Shown: positions 32,277 to 36,373 of the stretch, piece by piece
Numbering within the stretch: the first letter of the stretch is position 1
Layout of the letters: each line of letters starts with the position of its first letter
NCBI GenBank assembly: GCA_900548195.1
Contig: URJQ01000010.1
Span: 1 to 36,373 of the forward strand
Reading direction: 5' to 3'
DNA from: an uncultured Prevotella sp.
Lineage (GTDB): Bacteria > Bacteroidota > Bacteroidia > Bacteroidales > Bacteroidaceae
Length of the DNA: 36,373 nt
The notes under the pieces: generated by a model
Databases searched by the model: none
Seen by the model: the letters and a program-made list of their open reading frames with translations, nothing else
Told to the model about the DNA's origin: nothing
Position numbers and translations under genes: made by a program

Positions 32277-32366
32277 TTTGAATGATATTTTTTATAATGT
32301 TGTTGTATCGTTCGAGCGCAACATAGTGGGTAACACTTCTCCCTCACCATAGGTTACGCCGAAAGC
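32277..32366 (-). promoter_or_regulatory. Structured 5' leader of rplS, possible autoregulatory element
   Basis: The region between the predicted start of transcription and the ATG can form two short stems: GTAAC/GTTAC (32330-32334 with 32353-32357) and ATGTTG/CAACAT (32297-32302 with 32319-32324). Ribosomal-protein leaders that bind their own product are known for several r-protein operons, and an L19 leader has been described in Flavobacteria. Whether this leader belongs to that class cannot be settled by eye. Confidence 0.35.
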
Positions 32367-32371
32367 GGGTG

Positions 32372-32403
32372 CAAAATTACTCAATTTCAATGGAATAACC
32401 AAA
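32372..32403 (-). promoter_or_regulatory. Vegetative promoter of rplS
   Basis: On the minus strand TTTG (32403-32400), 20 bp, then TAATTTTG (32379-32372). This is an exact consensus match in front of a highly expressed gene, which helps validate the promoter model used elsewhere in the window. Confidence 0.78.
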
Positions 32404-32430
32404 CAAATAGTCTTTTTTTTCGCATTTTCT

Positions 32431-32461
32431 TTTGATTATCAGCATTTTTTGCTTAATTTTG
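32431..32461 (+). promoter_or_regulatory. Vegetative promoter of the split 5'-nucleotidase genes
   Basis: TTTG (32431-32434), 19 bp, then TAATTTTG (32454-32461), 23 nt before the chosen ATG at 32485. The longer in-frame start at 32449 would overlap the -7 box and is therefore unlikely. Confidence 0.78.
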
Positions 32462-32484
32462 TCCTCAAAACAAGTATTATCGAC

Positions 32485-33258
32485 ATGAAAACATTCTCTA
32501 CAAGCTACATTTCCCTATGCCTCTTTTCGCTCGCCTTTATGGCTTGCACATCGCATAGATATTCCGTGGAAAGCATGGATTTCCAGCGATATACAATTGA
32601 TGCTAAATACGACAAAGCGAAGAATGACGCCGCCGAAGCCTTCATCGCGCCTTACAAGCACGCCGTGGACAGCATCATGTCGCCCGTAGTAGGTCGTGCC
32701 GCACACGACATGACGACACGTCGCCCGGAAAGCCTTCTATCCAATTTCCTGACCGATATCCTCGTGGCATCAGGCAGCCAGTTTGGAGAAAAGCCTGACC
32801 TCGGCGTATATAATATAGGTGGAATACGCGCTTCCATCAGCAAAGGCGACATCACCGTGGGCGACATAATCGACGTAGCACCGTTTGAAAACAAAATATG
32901 CTTCCTCACTCTCACGGGAAAAGACCTCACAAGCCTCTTTGAGCAGATAGCGGCACGCCACGGAGAGGGAGTCAGCAAGGAGGTGAAAGCAGTCATCACA
33001 AAGGATGGAAAACTCGTATCGCTCCTCATCAAGGGGCAACCAGTCAATCCGGAAGCCAAATACCGCATCGCCACCATCGACTATCTCTCTGAGGGCAACG
33101 ACGGTATGCCTGCCTTCACGCTTGGCACCGACCGTAAGATGCTGACCGACAAGAGCAACAATCTCCGATTTATCATCATCGATTACTTCAAGGAACTCTC
33201 CCGACAGGGCAAGGAAGCTGAAGCTAAACTGGATGGAAGAATAACCGTAACAGAATAA
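32485..33258 (+). CDS. 5'-nucleotidase C-terminal-domain lipoprotein
   Basis: 257 aa from the start at 32485. The signal sequence ends in a lipobox with C21 (LAFMAC). After a short spacer the protein is a 5_nucleotid_C domain: YNIGGIRASISKGDITVGDI, APFENKICFLTLTGKDL and ATIDYLSEGNDGMPAF are its conserved blocks, which in UshA/CD73 bind the nucleotide base and substrate. It has no metallophosphatase domain, which is supplied by the next gene 3 nt downstream. The two proteins probably act together in the periplasm or at the membrane to hydrolyse nucleotides or related phosphate esters. The order, C-terminal domain gene first, is the reverse of the usual fused enzyme. Confidence 0.9.
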   Translation: MKTFSTSYISLCLFSLAFMACTSHRYSVESMDFQRYTIDAKYDKAKNDAAEAFIAPYKHAVDSIMSPVVGRAAHDMTTRRPESLLSNFLTDILVASGSQFGEKPDLGVYNIGGIRASISKGDITVGDIIDVAPFENKICFLTLTGKDLTSLFEQIAARHGEGVSKEVKAVITKDGKLVSLLIKGQPVNPEAKYRIATIDYLSEGNDGMPAFTLGTDRKMLTDKSNNLRFIIIDYFKELSRQGKEAEAKLDGRITVTE

Positions 33259-33261
33259 GAC

Positions 33262-34107
33262 ATGAAAAAGATTACCACCATACTCCTTATCATGATTTCC
33301 GTCTTCTCCATCGCCGAGGCGAAGAAGGACAAGACCATCACCGTCTATCACACCAACGACACCCACTCTCAAATCTATCCATACAGCCCTAATCTCAGCG
33401 ACACCACCAAGGCTGGACGCGGAGGTTTCGTGCGCCGCGTGGCTTTCTTCGACCTGCAGCGCAAGCAGAATCCCGACCTACTGCTCTTCGACAGCGGTGA
33501 TTTCTCGCAGGGTTCGCCTTATTTCACTATGTATAAGGGCGATGTAGAGGTAGGACTGATGAATCTCATGGGCTATGATGCCGTTGCCATAGGCAATCAT
33601 GAGTTTGACTTCGGACTGGAGAATATGGCACGCCTCTTCCGCAATGCCAAATTCGCAGTGGTCTGCGCCAACTATGATTTCACCGGCACGCCATGCGAAG
33701 GAATCGTCAAGCCATATACCGTCATCGTGCGCAACGGTGTCAGAATCGGTGTCTTCGGGCTATCACCACGTCTGGAGGGACTCGTCACAGCAGCCAACTA
33801 TGGCAGCACTAAGTATCTCGACCCTATTCCTGTGGCAAAGCGTATGGTTTCCATTCTGCGTGGCAAGGAGAAGTGCGACATCGTGATATGCCTCTCCCAC
33901 CTCGGTTGGAAGATTGGCGACCCCACCGCCAGCGATGAGTGTGTCATCAAGGAGACTACAGGTATCGACCTCGTACTCGGTGGACACTCCCACACTATGC
34001 TTGCTACTCCGCAATACGTAGAGGATGCTGCCGGCAAGAAAGTGCCGGTAATCCAGAATGGCAAGAGCGCTTGCTCCATCTCCCGCTTTGACATTCATGT
34101 GAAGTAG
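33262..34107 (+). CDS. 5'-nucleotidase N-terminal metallophosphatase domain protein
   Basis: 281 aa with a cleavable signal (MKKITTILLIMISVFSIAEA). Calcineurin-like metal-binding motifs are complete: NDTH at 32-35 (D33, H35), DSGD at 77-80, GNHEFD from 111 (N112, H113), CLSHLGW, and GGHSH ending at H244. This is the catalytic domain of UshA-type 5'-nucleotidases without the C-terminal domain, which is encoded by the preceding gene. The two-metal site hydrolyses phosphomonoesters, and substrate choice would depend on the partner protein. It is translationally close to the partner (3-nt gap) and followed by a long repeat-rich region with no obvious T-run terminator. Confidence 0.92.
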   Translation: MKKITTILLIMISVFSIAEAKKDKTITVYHTNDTHSQIYPYSPNLSDTTKAGRGGFVRRVAFFDLQRKQNPDLLLFDSGDFSQGSPYFTMYKGDVEVGLMNLMGYDAVAIGNHEFDFGLENMARLFRNAKFAVVCANYDFTGTPCEGIVKPYTVIVRNGVRIGVFGLSPRLEGLVTAANYGSTKYLDPIPVAKRMVSILRGKEKCDIVICLSHLGWKIGDPTASDECVIKETTGIDLVLGGHSHTMLATPQYVEDAAGKKVPVIQNGKSACSISRFDIHVK

Positions 34108-34417
34108 TTGTTTTGTTGTCTTGTTGTTTTGTTGTCTTGTTGTTTTGTTGTTTTTGTTGTCTTGTTGTTTTGTTGAATGTATAAACAAAGCAAACAACTA
34201 AACAACAAGATTTGGCTGGAAGCCAATACCGAGCGAAGCGAGAGTAACCCGGGACGAAGTCTCGGGATTACACGTAAAATGGAAATAGCTGTCTGGAAGA
34301 CAGTACCTTGATTATGTGGTCTTGTGGTTTTGCGGTTTAGTTGTTTAGTTGTTTAGTTGTTTGCATTGCTTATACATTCAACAAAATCACTAAACCACAA
34401 AACAACAAAACAACAAT
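34105..34417. repeat. Foldback element enclosing structured repeat copy B
   Basis: The arms 34168-34206 and 34348-34386 are inverted repeats of 39 bp with two mismatches. Outside them lie low-complexity tracts, TTGTTGTTTTGTTGTC-type units on the left (34105-34175) and CAACAAAAC units on the right (to about 34417), which extend the pairing. The 141-bp centre holds TTGGCT-GGA-AGCCAA (34211-34225) and copy B of the repeat. There is no open reading frame or transposase. The element starts at the stop codon of the metallophosphatase gene. Confidence 0.8.
34231..34313 (+). repeat. Structured intergenic repeat, copy B
   Basis: This 83-bp segment matches 2334-2415 in the same orientation. The CCCGGGA/TCTCGGG hairpin and the CTGTCT-GGA-AGACAG hairpin are both kept, with changes mainly in loops and in the spacer between hairpins. 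Conservation of the stems with variable linkers suggests selection or transposition as a structured unit. Like copy A it lies behind a plus-strand gene. Confidence 0.75.
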
Positions 34418-34534
34418 ATTAAACATTGATGTTTTATTAAAAGACAAACCAACAAAACCTGTTCATTTTTTCCACATCAGCACCAAAGACAACCCTCTTC
34501 TCGCAACAAACTGATATTCAATAGGTTACAAAAG
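34418..34534. other. Gene-free stretch between repeats
   Basis: Apart from an ATTGATGTTT word (34425-34434) also found near copy A, I see no gene, hairpin or promoter here. Confidence 0.4.
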
Positions 34535-34605
34535 CATAGATATTAGGCTGCAAAAGCATAGTTATTGGGAGGTAATAACTATGCTTTTGCAGCCTAATAT
34601 CTATG
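34535..34605. repeat. Perfect 32-bp palindrome (AGCATAG family)
   Basis: The arms 34535-34566 and 34574-34605 are perfect inverted complements over 32 bp with a 7-nt loop GGGAGGT. Each arm contains AAAAGCATAGTTATT. Neither side has a T-run, so it is not a simple terminator. Related modules occur at 15-26, 2541-2593 and 34880-34913. Confidence 0.85.
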
Positions 34606-34819
34606 TTATTGCATCGTGAAAGCTTAGCCATAGCATTTCAGAAACCAAGAGACCGCCTTTTTGTTCTATTTTTCCAATTGTTATTTTGACGAAAACAGAG
34701 GTATGTGAAACCCTTGCAAAGCAAAATAATAGAATATGTAGTCAAATTGCTCCATGATTGAAAAAATATTTTATGTTATTTCACTCCAATACACTCCAGA
34801 AAGTAGTCCCTAACCAGTA

Positions 34820-34869
34820 TTCTCCCCCAAGGGGGATAAGAGGGGTGCTTGTTCCTCCAATGGGAGGGA
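34820..34869. repeat. C/G-rich stem region (Bacteroidetes intergenic type)
   Basis: TCTCCCCCAAGGGGGATAAG is followed by AGAGGGG and by CCTCCAATGGGAGG. These are two short GC hairpins in AT-rich surroundings. The pattern resembles the CCCCCTTGGGGG-type elements I recall from Bacteroidetes intergenic regions. Only one copy is seen here. Confidence 0.45.
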
Positions 34870-34879
34870 TAGCTCTTTG

Positions 34880-34913
34880 TAAAAGCTATGCTATTATGAA
34901 GTAATAACTATGC
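34880..34913. repeat. Mosaic AGCATAG-family palindrome
   Basis: The left part GTAAAAGCTATGCT is identical to one arm of the 2541-2593 inverted repeat. The right part GTAATAACTATGC is identical to an arm of the 34535-34605 palindrome. The two halves pair imperfectly, as though halves from two subfamilies were joined. Confidence 0.6.
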
Positions 34914-34960
34914 GTTTGATAATTCATAGTTCTTTCCAATGATGTTGAAAACAAGTAAAA

Positions 34961-34994
34961 GTTTTCAATCCACGCTCCCCACGTGGGGAGCGAC
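34961..34994 (-). repeat. Solitary type I-C-like CRISPR repeat
   Basis: Read on the minus strand the segment begins GTCGCTCCCC, has the palindromic core CGCTCCCCACGTGGGGAGCG, and ends GTGGATTGAAAAC. This matches the 32-nt type I-C repeat pattern (GTCGC, hairpin, GTGGATTGAAA). Only one copy is present: no second repeat occurs at spacer distance on either side and no cas gene is in the window. Both ends are mirrored outside it: TTGAAAAC at 34945-34952 faces GTTTTCAA at 34961-34968, and GCGAC (34990-34994) faces GTCGC (34999-35003). It is therefore not called an array. Confidence 0.75.
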
Positions 34995-35003
34995 TACCGT
35001 CGC

Positions 35004-35143
35004 ACGCCGTTGGCACTGATTACCTCTTGTTATACGTAAAACAACTTTTAGATGCTTACGTACCATTTGAGCGATATTCTCAACTATGTAAAATAGATTA
35101 GAAGGGGTTCAAGTACAAAAGAATAAATATCTGTATTTGTCAA
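35004..35143. other. Gene-free spacer before the BACON-domain gene
   Basis: I see no gene, clear hairpin or TAnnTTTG promoter in this stretch. It is the 3' flank of the minus-strand gene beginning at the window edge, and no T-run terminator is evident. Confidence 0.4.
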
Positions 35144-36373
35144 TTACAACCCAGTATATGTAAAATCCACATTACTTGAAATGGCCATATTTTTCCACGA
35201 ACCGCTAGTTTTCTCAAATAGCTCTAAGTGAAATCTTAAATAGCTTGTTCCACCTGCACAATGTAATTCGGTATAGGGCATAAACAACACATAATCATTG
35301 AAGATACAGTTTGTGTAGTTCGGAGTGAAGTTGCCCCAAACAGACACTTGACCATTAGGCGCCCTATATAGACCGTTATAATCATTGAGAGCATTTCCAT
35401 TTTGGAAAGAAAAATATGCTTGTATCAATCCTTGTTTGTTAAGCATATTGTTTACATTGAACTTGGCATGTATCTTCATCCCCTTTACAGCCATTAGACC
35501 AACATATTGCAAAACATTATGCTCCACCCATACACTTACGAATGATGCGTTAATTGCATTTAAATTGCCACTTTGAGTGACATCTATTCTCACTGTTTTC
35601 TCACCTGACTTGACTTGAAACCAATCAGAACGAGAGGATGTAGATGTATTGGCTTCACATCGTATGGTAAAAGAGCCAGATGTCCTTGAAGTAACAGTAC
35701 ACCAACTTGGAAGCAATCTTACCTCATAAGAATCACCATCAGTCCTAACAGTAAATGATTCGCTACCGCCACTACTTGAGAACTGACATGACGTTGCTGT
35801 CTTATTGTCAACCGTCAAATAATCAGTTTCTCCTTGCTTGCGATAGAGAGTGAACGTCTTTTTATAGACTGATTTCCCTTTATAAAATAATTCATAGGTA
35901 TAATTGTCTGCTTTGTAATTCCCCGCACTTTTCCAACCCCAGTTATGTGTATGAGTTTTGCTGTTACCTGATGAAAAATCAACTTTCCATGTGTAGCCAG
36001 AAGGAGAATCATCATTTTTATATATTTTCTCGGAGTTGGTTAATTTATAGGTCAAATTTACAGCTTTAGACGAAGAGTAGTTTATCTTGAAAGAAAGACG
36101 TGCGACATCAGAGGCATAAATAGTACTGCCGTAAGACCCGATGACATTTTCGTTTGCATCCAATCCTGCTATTTCAACACTATTTATTCTAAGGTCATCT
36201 TGTACATATGCCCCACTTATCCATTGAGGTTGCTGAGTATATCCACTTTCTAAGGCAATGTGTTCGGTGTTAGAAACTGTCTTAATAAAAACATTTCTCC
36301 ATGTTGCTGTACCAGAATTGCTTTTTTCTACGACTTCATTAAAGGCTTCCCTAAACCCACAAGTAAACATACC
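35144..36373 (-). CDS. BACON-domain protein, 5' end outside window, possibly caspase-like at its N-terminus
   Basis: At least 409 codons are in frame to the window edge, so the gene almost certainly begins beyond it; the first Met seen (36370) need not be the start. Numbering from that Met, residues 1-55 (FREAFNEV, TWRNVFIKTV, QQPQWISG) resemble the tail of a caspase/C14-type peptidase domain, weakly. Residues about 60-175 are a beta-rich linker domain. A BACON domain follows at about 193-268 (SSGGSESFTV, LPSWCTV, VTQSG). The last 135 residues are a beta domain with YFSFQNGNALNDYNGLYRA and LFMPYTELHCAGG blocks that I recall from other Bacteroidetes proteins but cannot name. BACON domains bind carbohydrate or mucin or act as spacers. 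Location, cell surface or cytoplasm, cannot be decided without the N-terminus. Confidence 0.7.
   Translation of the reverse strand, partial: GMFTCGFREAFNEVVEKSNSGTATWRNVFIKTVSNTEHIALESGYTQQPQWISGAYVQDDLRINSVEIAGLDANENVIGSYGSTIYASDVARLSFKINYSSSKAVNLTYKLTNSEKIYKNDDSPSGYTWKVDFSSGNSKTHTHNWGWKSAGNYKADNYTYELFYKGKSVYKKTFTLYRKQGETDYLTVDNKTATSCQFSSSGGSESFTVRTDGDSYEVRLLPSWCTVTSRTSGSFTIRCEANTSTSSRSDWFQVKSGEKTVRIDVTQSGNLNAINASFVSVWVEHNVLQYVGLMAVKGMKIHAKFNVNNMLNKQGLIQAYFSFQNGNALNDYNGLYRAPNGQVSVWGNFTPNYTNCIFNDYVLFMPYTELHCAGGTSYLRFHLELFEKTSGSWKNMAISSNVDFTYTGL

Noticed and set aside
32449..32484. Upstream start for the 5'-nucleotidase C-terminal-domain lipoprotein
   Set aside because: It would lie on top of the -7 box, and the signal peptide reads correctly only from 32485.
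34961..34994. CRISPR array
   Set aside because: Only one repeat is present, with no second copy at 30-40 bp on either side, so it is reported as a solitary repeat.

Overview
The window looks like a chromosome segment from a gut-type member of the Bacteroidota, most likely Prevotella/Segatella or a close relative. The evidence is SusC/SusD-type outer-membrane genes, an ECF sigma/FecR pair, a BACON domain, a C-terminal half of a 5'-nucleotidase encoded as its own lipoprotein, and several promoters of the Bacteroidetes form TTTG-N18..20-TAnnTTTG. Species assignment is inference.

Layout from left to right. (a) 118-2281, plus strand: a two-gene defence-type module, an AAA15/RloA-like ATPase overlapping an RloB-like TOPRIM-type protein. 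Repeats lie on both sides of it. (b) 19514 down to 2647, minus strand: a 17-kb locus that reads as a peptide-acquisition system. Its order is an STN-containing SusC-type TonB-dependent receptor, SusD-like lipoprotein, DUF4843 lipoprotein, PKD-like lipoprotein, three consecutive exported S9 (DPP/POP-type) serine peptidases, then an ECF sigma factor and a FecR anti-sigma factor. The sigma factor appears to have its own vegetative promoter inside the 68-bp gap behind the third peptidase, whereas no vegetative -7 box is visible in front of susC. This fits a cell-surface signalling loop: substrate binds the receptor, the STN domain signals to FecR, the sigma factor is released, and the operon is switched on. 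(c) 25731 down to 19824, minus: ExbB, two ExbD proteins, a TonB energy transducer (ending at a clear terminator), then a PstS-like lipoprotein and a TPR protein. The TonB complex would energise receptors such as the one in (b). (d) 31404 down to 25986, minus: class I aminotransferase, LptF/LptG-family permease, a 62-aa basic protein and a stand-alone AICAR formyltransferase. (e) 31632-34107: a 69-aa acidic-tailed protein (plus), ribosomal protein L19 (minus), and a 5'-nucleotidase split into two adjacent plus-strand genes in reversed domain order. (f) 34108-35143: about 1 kb without genes, packed with repeats: a foldback element, a 32-bp perfect palindrome and one solitary type I-C-like CRISPR repeat. 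(g) 35144 to the window end, minus: the 3' part of a BACON-containing protein, possibly with an N-terminal caspase-like domain outside the window.

The most unusual material is (1) the receptor plus three-peptidase locus with sigma/anti-sigma genes at its far end, (2) the orphan CRISPR repeat flanked by inverted copies of its own ends, (3) two families of intergenic structured repeats that recur beside the RloAB-like module and in the 34-35 kb repeat cluster, and (4) inverted arrays of 7-bp units around 30.0-30.2 kb.
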